Source of the DNA: Corythucha ciliata
Taxonomy: Eukaryota > Arthropoda > Insecta > Hemiptera > Tingidae
Assembly (NCBI GenBank): GCA_038030265.1
Contig: CM075943.1
Coordinates: 2,356,001-2,420,000, forward strand
Direction: 5' to 3'
DNA length: 64,000 nucleotides
Position numbers and translations under genes: made by a program. A model generated the notes under the pieces. The model was given only the letters and a program-made list of their open reading frames with translations, made no database searches and was not told where the DNA came from. Below, piece after piece: positions 11,401-23,400 of the stretch (positions are counted from its first letter, which is position 1; each line of letters begins with the position of its first letter).

Positions 11401-14400
11401 ATATCGTTTCTACATCACTCTGACACATTTCCGGTTGTTTCTATCCGTCCTAGACGCTCTTAATTTGCGCCGGCCACCTTACTCTTAAGTGTTTATTTGT
11501 AAGTGATGAATATTGGATAATTTTTACAGGTAATTTAAGTATAAATGAAAACTCGAGGAGACTAATCTCTTGGCAATTTGGCTGAAGCTTAAGACATATT
11601 TTCCTACGGTCAAAGAATTTTCGAGGGAAACTGAGTCATGTCGACAGTGCAGAGTAGGTTTTACAATTACTATTGAAACTTTTTTCTGAGACTTAATCTT
11701 TTTTTTAACGTTTGCAGGTAATGGCAACAGTCGATGAAGCTACCCGGAGTGAATACAGGCAGAGAGCGATAAGCGAAAAGAAAAATCTATTTATGCTCCT
11801 CACTGGGCGTCAACGTCCCAAACTTATGTCTACAACCGTCCGTGTGGTCTCTTTGAATGAATTTCTGCGACCTTGGAGGAAATTTATCAGGTAGGTTGTG
11901 CATGCATTTTATTTTTTATTTTTTTGGAAGGCTATGCAAGTCGCATGACTAATGGATAGCTGGACAGATGGATTATACCTGTAGGGTGGGGACAATTCAG
12001 CCACTTCTTGTGAATTTATGGTTACCACCGAAACAAGTCGAAAATTCAATTCCATGCATTGCCGACGGATAGGAAGTGTGGACGTTTATTATTTCTTCAT
12101 AGCCTGCGTCTAACAAAGTGTCGGATCCTGCTTTTTGTCGCCCCGTGGCCAATTTAGTTTTGCAGCCCCCATGCGGCTGCACGCCCCATCCCTCAACCCA
12201 TAGCGGAAATACCTCAAGCTGACGGCAACCCCAGAAAGATGGGGGGCTTAGACCCACCAGACAATCATGAAGATTGCACCGAGGGTGCAGTCCAGTTTTT
12301 GGCCTCATACCTTTAGATATCAGCTATAGCTAATTAATTGTGGTCTCTTCAGCTCGGCAGTTGAGCCGAGTATGGACCGCTCTTCTCGGGGAGCAGTAGT
12401 GTCACTGGTCTATACTATCTACGGCCCCGGCTCTCGACCTCTCTTGGCAAAGCCGAGTGAGCCGGGTCTCCGTTTTCGGGGCAACCCAGCGTGCCTGGGT
12501 TTGAACCCCGCTCAGTAGCGTATGGTGGTATTGGTGAGGGGGACGGAACCTACCCTTATAGCTATAGACCCTTAAAGCTTTTGTATGTAGACCAGGAGTG
12601 GCCAACCCATGCCCCCACCCACCGCAATCTTAAATTAAATTATATTTTTTAATGTTGAATTTTGGCGCCCCCCCCCCCGGATTTTTGTGCAAATGGAAAA
12701 CGCTAGAAAATTCGCGCCTCCTCGTGGGCGGCCAGAATTGAGAAGGCGCACTTATGTGCTGTTCTTGGGGCAAGAAAGAGGATAAAAAGAAAAGTGCTAA
12801 GCGGAAAAGTGAAAGCGGGGTGGTTTGGAAAGTGCTAATGATCGTGCCCACTTAATCCATACCAAAATTTAAAAAAAAAAAAAAACCTAGTTTTGGGCTG
12901 AAATTGGGATAAATGTCTAATTCACAGCTTAAATTATTGAAAAAGTGCTGAATCGCGGCTAAAATTACGAAAAATTCACAGCTAATTGCGGGGTAAAACG
13001 TTACTTCACGGCTAAAATTGAGAAACAGCGCTAAAACCGCGGATGAAGTGTAAAAAAAAAAAAGTAGTAATGTGGGACTTGCATGAATGTGAATGAATGT
13101 CCGATTCGGGAGAAAAGTATACCGGTGAATTGGCACATGGACCGAAGAATATCAACGGTAGTTGCAGCCCGATTGGTGCATTTGGTGATTTTTAAATAAT
13201 TTTCAAAGTTCTTCAAGAGGGGATAGATGGTGCGAGGGGAAATGACGTCAATCCCTACTATTGAAGCATGTGATTAGGGCACTCCAACATTTTTTGTTTA
13301 CAAATAACAAGAAAAATTGTCCCCCTGAAAATGTGTCCACCCTTCTCTTCCTCACACCATTCGCGGTTAAAATTACGAAACATGCTAATTCACGGATAGA
13401 AATGTAAAAAATCAATAATTAATTAACCAATGGTTTGTCGAAAAAACGGTAATTCGCGCCTAAAATTACGAAACCATTAATTCTCTGCTCATTCAGAACG
13501 GCAAGTTCGTGGCTCAATCTGAGAAAAAGCGCTAATTCATGGCTAATAGTGAAAAAAATCGCTGATTCGCGGGAAAAATGAAGAAAAAGTGCTAATTCAC
13601 GGATAAAATCAGGGGGAATAGCTCTTTAGCGGTTAAAATCGCTAATTCACGGCTTGAAGTGGAGAAAATCGACAATTCCCAGCTAAAATGGGGAAAAATC
13701 ATTAATTCACCGTTAAAGTTGAGAAGGGGAGCTAAAGTGTGGAAAAAAACACCAATTCGCGGTTAAAATGGAGAAAACGCCAATTCTCGACTTCTAAAGG
13801 TAACTTCGTGGCTAAAAAAGAACAAAATCGCTAATCCACGGCTAAATGAGAAAAATGCGCTGATTCGCGGATAAAATCAAGAAAAAGCGTTAATTCGCAG
13901 CGAAAATTGGGAAACAAAACTCTCATTCACGGCTCGCCAGGAGGCTAGAATTAGGTAAAACGCTAATTCACGGCGAAAATCAAGAAAAAGGGAACATTTT
14001 GTTAATTCACGAAAAAAAAATTGATTGAAAGTGGCAAGTCACGATTTCCAGAGGCAGCTTCGCGGCTAAAATTAGAAAATAGTGCTAATTCACGGGTAAA
14101 ATTGGGAAAAATTGCTCAGCGGCTAAATTGAGGAAAAACACAAATTCATTGCAAGGAAAATCGCTAATTCGCGGCTAAAATGGTGACAAATTGCTTAATT
14201 GACCGAAGAAATTGAGAAGAACTGATGAAGTGTGGAAAAAACGCTTATTCGCGACTTCTGAAGGCAACTTCATGGGGGTCCAAGGCCGGCACTGCAATGA
14301 GCTGCTCCGGAGTACATTTTTGTGCAAATGGAAAACGCTATGTATACTGTCGTATGTTGTTTAAGGGAGAGTTGTACACGTGTTTCCTTGATTATCACCG

Positions 14401-17400
14401 TATTTCTGCACCAATCCTGGATTTCAAGGACTCATTTAAATCTTAAGGAAATTCCGCACAACCGTACGATCTTGCTTTCCTAAATAAGTCGTCGAAAAAG
14501 TGTGAATTTTCAAGGTAAAAGTTTATATGCGTTTTACAGTTATTTTAGAAGCGAAATATGAACAGAGAAGACGGTTGTGAGGAATTTCCTGAAGATTTAA
14601 ATGAGACCTGTAAATCCAGGATTGGTGCAGAACTACGGCGATAATTTACGTAACGCCGACTAGGCGAGGTATGATTGGATGGGGGGTCGAGGAAACACAT
14701 GTACAACTCCCCCTTAAGTTATTGAACGGGTCCCCGCCAGTGCGTTTTATTCAGAGCGTCTCGGCCTTTTGCTGAGGTCAAAGTTTTGTGCTCGATGGGG
14801 GTGGGGGGTGGAGCCGAGGATGGATGGCTCCGCCTTAGTTCTTACAACCAGGTTTATGGCCCACGACCAAAAAAGGTTGGCCGGCCCTGCTGTAGACGGA
14901 AAAATGAGGATATTTAGGTTTAGTGCTCAAAGATGTAGGATCGTGAAAAGAAGATTTGGTATCCGGTTGGACGGCGATTCGGCTCCTTTCGACGATTTTT
15001 ATTCCATCCGACCAGGAAAATAGGACAAAGCAAATGCTGCTAAGCAGTTTTTGAGTCTAAATATTCTATTCAGCCCGCGTATTCGTTTATGGGATCAATA
15101 TAATGACCAGTTTGAGTCAATGAGTGCTGGACTACGTCTTTTCGATTCAGGACGATATTCCCCCTCTCCTAAATGTTATTGTCAGCCCAAATCATTAGCT
15201 CAATCAGTGAGCAGACGTGTTCGGTTCGGAAGCGCAGGTACTAGGTAGAGTGACATGATATAGGATTACATAATTAAATTAATTGCTGTCAAATTGGCCA
15301 GGCTGATAATTAATTATTGATTGTAATGGCGCTCTTATAAGCCAGAAGATGAAAACTTGGGACTCACACCACCGTTTTATGTGGAATTACCGTAAATTAA
15401 AGTATGTACTCCTGTCTTTCTTGGTTCAAAAATAATTTGTGGGCTTGAACAGTCATTTGAAGCTGATGGAGTCTAGTCGATGATTAATTTTGCTGTTTTA
15501 TTACTTTAATATGTCACTTTCCTATGGAGTTGCGGGGTTGGGTACTAATATAAGAAAGTGTGAGTAACTTTTGACGCAGCAATATTTGGCTGGCGGACGG
15601 TGGCGGTGGAGGATCGTTACATTGTTGGATAATGACTTTAGAAGGCCCTTGTAACAAGACTTGGCTCCTGCTATTCTCCGGATCAAACTAGGTGTGAGTT
15701 ATTAATTATGGATAAAAGGGATAAGGACAGGGAAGCGAAGTGAAGGAAATGGGGAAGGGTAGACACAATGAAACTTGGATCTGATTAATTAGGGTCAGCT
15801 ATTGTTCAGTAGAGTGACAACGAGTAATAATAACGACCTGTGTGTAAAAATTGTGTCTTGAGTGGCATCGCTCGTTTTTTAATTTTTTATGGGAAAAGGT
15901 TGCTGCGTTAATGTCTTTTTATCCTAACTCGCCTAGTGTAAATACAAATTTTATGACATTGTCTTGGATTATCCATTAGAGAGCTTTCTTAACTTACTGG
16001 TAAATTTACTTTCATGAGTTGAAGTCAAGTTTTTAAGGCTTTCCTCTAGATTCACTGACGATGAGAGAAATTACGATTATGGAAATTATTAATTTATGTG
16101 AACGAAAATGCACGAGGTAGTCAGAAAGCAGTAAAATGTGAAATATATCTCTTACCCGAAGTTCTTTTCCGGTTCCACGAGGCGACGAGAGGTCATGAGG
16201 GAGAAATGGTGAGAGATTGCGGGGTCATTTTGTGAGTTATTGCTTCGAGAGGGTGTTATATTATGTGGCTGGGAGATGTTCGTTGTAAAGCCTCTCTCTC
16301 TTCTTCGCAGGGAACAGTGATATGCGTCAATAAATCATTTCGTTAAGACTTCTCTCCCTCTTAAGAAGCCTCTTGTGTATTGACTGAGATTTTGCTATCA
16401 ACAAAAAAACGTGCAAACCGTTTTTTTTTTCTATCTGACAACTTACTAGCAACATGCCGAATTATGCTTTTAAAAAATGAATACAATTTACTATTTCCAT
16501 TTTTTTCCATAATTTCCATTTTCCAGTAGGTAAATTTTATTCAATTTCTTTCGCAGTGTAACGCGATGGCATTATCTTATTGGATCTTTATTTATTGCTC
16601 ATCTTCCAACTGTCTTGGATTTGTTTAATCCACCCGGTGGAAAGGTCGGTTTACAAAATTCCATCTTCTGTTTACCAAAATTGGCCTCTCACACTAGTTG
16701 CCAATTTAGCGTAGATCTGCTGGGTACCTAATTGCCTATGCCTATGCAGCGATTATACCCAAAATCTCTAAATCGAAGAAAAGCATTGTCCCTACGGGGC
16801 CGGGAATATTTCATTTGTAACTAGAGATTTGTGAAATCCTTTTATTTTACTTTTTTTTTTTATTGGTAAACTCCAGGGCTTCTTCGAAATTCAAGGAGTG
16901 GAACTGTTAATAGAATACATTTTCTCCCATGACAGATCGTACCTCTCCTCTTTTTTTATAACAATTTCTGTCTTTGATGAAAGCGGCCGAAGGTTGATTG
17001 AAATTTAAGAGGAACAGTTAAATTATAGCATTTCGCTATGCTGTCCTGTTGGTTCTCTCAAAGTTATTGTAACCCATATTTCATTAATTCATTTGTTAAA
17101 TTCAATGGATACAGTCGAATCGACTGTAAAACTTCTCATAAAACAAGATCCTTCTACGGAAAATTTGTTTAAAACCCGCAAGATCATGTAAGGCTGCGGG
17201 ATTGCGGACTTTAATACTCTTATTAAAATTCCTTTTCATGAAAAAGAAATGTTGGTTTGGTCCTGTCCACCGCACTACCGTTCTGGACACTGAAAAAGAA
17301 ATAAAGGAAAGAACAAATGGAATGAGTTCTAATGAATTACGGAGTAGGGGGAGTGATACTTTTACAAGTTCCAATTTGTAATTTCCCTTGAAGTTATATA

Positions 17401-20400
17401 TTGTTGGTTAAAAGAGGTGGAAAATTCGTCGATAGTGCCTATCTCTCTCTTTCTCTTTATATTTCCCAGTAACTAATTGTAAGAGAGAAAAGGGGAATGA
17501 CGGTGGCATTGACTGATGAGCCAGTTTTCTATCCCTTCCCATCCACACACTCTTCATCCCTTTTGGAGGATTTCACACAGACACCCGCCAAGTAGTCTTA
17601 AGAGTAAATCTATAATAGGATTGATGGTTACACCTAATACCGCTGTCTACTGGGTCACTCTTCTTTATTGCATAGAGAAACGCTTATAAAGAGCCCTTAA
17701 GCGCTTTTATACCGGCGATGCTTATGCCTTTTTTGTGTTTGTATGAAGGCTTTAATTAATACACTCGGCTGCCGTGAGATTTTTTTTTCCTCAGGCGTTG
17801 TTTAAGTGGTCGTAATACTTGATTTACCAGCATTATAATCTCGTCTCTGCTTATTTCTTTGATTAAGAGCAATTTATTAATTGTGCCGAATGATGCAGTC
17901 GAGAGATAAGATCCTTTCTTTAATAAGTACTTATGAATGAAAAAGGAGACGTATATTTAACCCCTTCCTTCTCTTCCACCGATATTGCAAGGTTGTCTGT
18001 GTCAAACTATCGTACGGACAAGTTCGTCTGTACACTTGTTATTAAAAACCAGTATTTTTTGTTCTCATAAAAAAAAAAAAAAAAAAAAAAAAGACCGTCT
18101 TCTTGAGCTAGGCTCCCTCACATTTAGGCCATATTCATAGACACCACTTGAACTGTTCTCTGATTGGCCGTCGAAATAGATGATTTTGTTTTCAAACAAA
18201 AACTGTTTCGGCGGTTACTTTTAGGAGAATTGAGTTCAAGTGGCGTCTACTACGAATCTGTTTGCACAAAATTCTACCTTGGGGCAGTCCCGTTCTCTCT
18301 AAATTAAATCATACGTTAATGGAGAAGACGGGTAGAAATGAATACCCTCGTTCCTCCTTGCAGAATTGTGTGCAAATGGAATGCACTGTAAGTGTGATGA
18401 TAATTTCCCTGCTCTTGATTAGCTGAACTGTAGCGCTTACTTGCTGCTTGAGGCTAGGCGATTTATTAATGTCGTTAATTGAGAAATAGTTCACGAAAAT
18501 AATGAAGCATGCCTTCTCGTCATCTCAACGATTTATAAACTGGGCTAAATTATAAGATTGAGAATGATGGAGTGTCAGATGGACAAAAGCTGCTTGCCGC
18601 GTCGGCAACACCTGCGCGAATACTCTTGTTCATTATACGTCACAGTGGTGTTCTCTTCAAAAAGGACTTTTTTTTTACTCAATTGAAGCCCGTATGAAAA
18701 ACTTATACGTATATAAATTTCATGTACAAGTCTTGATGTTATGCGTTTTTCCTCCGGTTTCAAAGTTATCATTCTCATGACGGCCTTCTAATACGTGCCT
18801 TGGGTTTATGACAATGTGTCGTGAAAGGGGGAGAAGAGTTGCTATCGGCCGGCTTCCAGAGAGATAAGGGGTATAATTGTGGAAACGGAGGAGAGGGTTT
18901 GATGGATGAAGGAAAAGGCCTCCGGGACCTAATGATGGACAACATTCTTCCCTCTTCTTTCCCGCTTTTACAAACTCCTTTTCGGCGAGAAACATCTCAA
19001 ACCTACCCTTATGTACTTTCCTGATCGTCAAAAGTACGTATAATAATAATCTGTTAGTACTTTCAAACAATTTTTATTTATTTAATTTTCATAGCTTTAT
19101 TCGCGATGAGGCCCGACGGTGGTTTTTCGGTGAAATTGTTGTTTCCAAACCCTGCGTAGTTGTTAGCCCTTCGTGTAAAGGATTAAGGACATTAAGGTCG
19201 ACAAGTTCCATAGCGCTCGTTTACATATTTACGGGGATAAGACTGTTTAATTAAAGGGCGACGTGGAAAAACTACATGTCGGAGCCAAATCCCTGAGCTC
19301 GTCGCAAATGAAGGGCATCACTGAAGTTGGAAAGGGTCTGATGGAAGATGAGAGGGGTTGGTTTTTACACAAAAAAAAAAAAAGAAAAAAGAGAAGAAGT
19401 TCGCCCTTAAGCCTCCGGACATATCTTCGAGGGAAAAAATTAACGGCGGCAAAGAGCTGGGCTTGTCAACTTTTGCGGCGTGAACTTAACATGGTCCAAT
19501 TAGGAAAGGGAAGTCTTTCCCTAGGGAGGATAATTCCTCTTTCCTCCCCTCCCCCCACTTACCATTTTTTTTCTTTCTGTCCTTTAAACAAAAACCGTTC
19601 AACTAGAATTAATGCTGATGGATAATTCCTTTTAATATCATTTTAATCATGTCGCAAGTGCAATGATTTGACATGTTAAGTTTGCTGAAGTTTAATCAGC
19701 CGAGTAATTTTTATAATATAACTTCGGCTTGCCCCCCCCCCCCAAATACCCCCTCAGCCTGACTTCGTTATACATTCCTGTATAATAGGGGTGGTAACAG
19801 TTTGAATAAAACCGTCCTGGGTCGTCGTGACTGTCACTATTGTTTTTGCATTTCTATCGCATTCACGTTAGGTTTATTCGATGACGATAATGTGAGGGGT
19901 GCATTTTGAAGCATCAGATTACGATGCACGTGTGTATTCGGTGATGTTGAAGAGTATTTGAGGACCTTTGCGTAGCAGAGTTTTTAATTTTACTCGCTGA
20001 TCTCTCTCTACACGAGCACAATTCATTTTTTTTTAAATTTTTATAAAAATGTATCTGATCTGTTTCAGAGACGCTGGTAAACTCGAACCTCTCTATTCGT
20101 TGCGCAACTCGTCTATGATCTGTCAACACAATCTGTTGATGTACGACCCCAGCAACAAAGAAGATGCGGACATGTGAGTTTCTTTATTTGTTTCTTTTTG
20201 GAGGTGTGTTTAACTGCGAGCGTATTATCCGCTTATTTTAGTGCTTTTCCTATTCACCTCCCTGAATACCTCTTCACATTAGACTACTAAATCGCAAACT
20301 ACTTGCCTTCGAATTGTCAGGTAGCTCCTACCAAATAGTCGCCGCTACCAATCCTTTCATATTGCGCTACTAGACCAATTTTCAGCTAGTACCGTGCTTC

Positions 20401-23400
20401 TAAATCGCCTTAAGAAAATTCCTGTTATTTCCCGAACCGTCCCTTATTCTTCTATTTTCTAATCGAACTGTCCCGTCAAACGGCGAGAATGAACCTTGTG
20501 ACGCTTTGTTTTACTTTTCGGAGCCTTTTGTTCATTGTTCCACATAGTTTCCGTCCAAAACCAGTTTTGAAGTTAATTAATGTTTTAGCAATTTGTCGTC
20601 GGTTTGATAAGAACTGGGGGCGTCCATGTCTCCGTTTAGTAGGACCGCGGGTTGGAAGGGGGAGAAATCTGAAGAAAATCTCGTTACACGGTGTGAATTC
20701 CTCGTGGTTACTGACGTAAATAAAGCTCTTATAATTCTCACATACTTTGCCTGATGTAACTTGTAATTGACTTTAAGCTCTCCGCCAACGCGCTCGTGAA
20801 CCCGATTTCGTTGCATATCTTTCTTCCCCTTGTCTTCATGCTTTTTTATCCCTCTCTTCCCCCTACCATCTGTTTCTGAAAAGAGCGTTTATATAGCGTA
20901 GGGACAAGTTCAGCTCAAGTTAGCTATGCTTGAAATGCTTCTTTTAAGATACTAAAAACTCTCTTTTGTCACTTGAAATGGAGATTTTTAAAAAGTTGTG
21001 CTGCGGTGTTGTATTATATGCGCGCCGGGGGGGGGGGGTGGACAAACACTCGAGGTAATTAGATTCCTTGCATAACATTAAAAATGATTTACTTGATAAA
21101 AGGCGAGAGAGAGGTAATGGGGTGTTGGATGTCACAGTCATTATGCAAATGTCTGGAAGTTGAGCAAAGTGTAGCATCCTAAACCATACTGTTTTTGTAT
21201 CCTCTTGCGATTTGGAGAACCCGCCTTCCTGCCCCTTTTCCAGCATTTTAGCATATTGAACAATTAATATCATATTAGCTTAAGGCTAAGCTAATATTCT
21301 GTGCACATCTGTTTCATAATTTTCACTGAATAATAAATAAGGGCCAGAAGCTTAATGATTTATCGAACCTCCTACCGCTAGACATTTCCTTGGAGTTAGG
21401 TGCCAAAAGTTTTGGGCGTTGCTGTTTTCACAGTTCCAAATTTCGTAATCTGACGAAAAATATTTATTGTGTTTCAGAACCACCGCATTGTCTGATAATG
21501 AGTGGTCAATCTTGTCAAAATTGTACTACGTCGACCAAGAGATCACTGTAACGTACGATGAGAAAGGTATCGTCGTCGACACCAATCCGAGTAAGTCTAA
21601 TACTATTTCAAATACTATATTCTTAACTTACGCGATGGTATTGATAATCGTCTCAACGTTTAAGACGTCTTGTCTTTACATCATCCCTCTGGTTAGTCTG
21701 TCCTTTTGTCAAGGTGGCAAGTAGTGTAAATAAGTCCCTTTTGTGGGACTGGTGATGAAAGATCATTAGTCTCGCCCAGTTGAAAGAAGGGGAAGGAGGT
21801 TGTTGATTTGCATAGGAAGCTCATTTAGTCCAGAGCGAGGGATATCTAGAAAGGAAGTCATTCGCAAGCTTCCCTCTTTCCTTTCTTTTTTTTTTCCAGA
21901 CTATCGCACATTCACCCCCCCCCCCATCCTGCTGCTACTACCGATCGTGACAATCGCACGTATTAGTATGCTTTAAGGAACCATCCGCCATCGGTTTTTC
22001 GCCTCTGGTTAAACTAGTGCCCAATTAGCTATGTTTCAAGTACGATATGTGGGAATTTCTTAATGGGTAGTGTTATCGTGAAAGAAATTCGCTGTTCATC
22101 GTCGACAAACTGCCACCTAATTGTCTTTTAGACTTCATTAAATTGGCGAACTAGTGTTGATAAAAGTATCAGCATTTTATTTAATTCTGCTCTTGAGCCG
22201 GTCGGTGGAGCATTTCAGGTCCCTCCCAGACTCTTCTACTCTATCCGATTCCGAATATATCCGATACGAGTGGTTCGTATAGATGCCTACCAGGACACCT
22301 GGTATGTGCCTGACTGTGAGCCCTAAAATGCATTCTGTCCCCTGAATTATCGAAACCTTGTTTTATGCTTACATTTGAATAATTTGTACCCATTGCCAGG
22401 TGAGTGCCAGGCCTGTCTAGAAGGGGGGAGGGGCACACCGGATCCGTTATCACTGGACCTGGCCTTCCTTGGGGGCCCGGATTTCAGAAATCAATAAAAG
22501 GAAAATAATAAAAAAGGAAAGCTTTACTGATGTTGAAGCTCTACTGTGGTTGGAGCTTTGTTGTGGATGGACCATTCCGGTGGTTGAACCTTTCTTATTG
22601 TTGGACCATTTGCAGTAGTTGCGGGTGGAACGACAATACAATAATTTTGTCTTAGTTCTAAAAACATACTCACTCACCCACGCCACCAATCGCAATGTTC
22701 GGTATCGTTTTTTCTGGTTTTTCCGTCACGGTAATAATGATATACACTTACATACATTAAACTTACACTTATTTACATACATTAAAGAAGCGATATGCCA
22801 TGAAGACAATGTGTGAGTGACTGAGTGTGTATGAAAGAGGTTTCGGTGGTTCACTATCTTCAGTGTTTGTGATTCGAAGAAGACCAGTAAAGTCTGAAGG
22901 CTTCCGCTTCATTGGATCACCTCCGTTCCGTTAGAGAAACTTTGACTCTTGCATACAAGTGTTTATACCAGTGTTGTGCCTTACAATTACTTTTGATGAA
23001 TTTGTTATAAAACTTTGATAATTGGTTGAACATCAATTCTTGTGCATTTTACTTCTTCACGTTTCGTTGTGAAAATGACCCCCCCTCCCCCGAAATCTGC
23101 TCCCTCAACCCTTCTCATCTTGATTTTAATCAGGTACCATCTTACCCGAGTAACCTGGATAGAACTCCTTTCCCCCCTCTCAAGTGAGTGACTTAGATGT
23201 AATTCAAGGGCCTCCTTTCCTCGTGCACGAAACGAAGGAAGGTAGATGAGACTGTAAAAACCAATTACTGTTGGGATGTCCCTTCTGGAAGGTCTGAGGG
23301 ATGTTTTTTCACGAGCCATTTCATCATTGGGCAACTGGGGCAAAAGACAAACTAAGTAAAGGGAGTAAGGGGAATTAATCACGCTTCTTATGTCCTCCTC

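Larger units (their letters stand above)
12593..14889. mobile_element. hAT-like non-autonomous element with ~30-bp array (copy B)
   Basis: Left end CAGGAGTGGCCAACCC, right end AAAGGTTGGCCGGCCCTG, imperfect inverted termini of hAT type. Flanking 8-mers ATGTAGAC (12585-12592) and CTGTAGAC (14890-14897) agree at 7 of 8 positions and form a target-site duplication. The interior (about 12900-14260) is a degenerate array of ~30-bp units, here with the motif CTAATTCACGGCTAAAAT. It is interrupted by half a foldback element (13062-13345) and a palindrome (14361-14716). No transposase frame seen. Lies in USP48 intron 14. Confidence 0.85.

Noticed and set aside
12630..14446. Several frames inside copy B as transposase remnants
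   Set aside because: They follow array units or nested palindromes; no hAT transposase motif such as a catalytic domain or dimerisation region was seen.
18067..18092. Poly-A run as the tail of a processed retrocopy
   Set aside because: No coding or retroposon body could be recognised upstream and no target duplication found.
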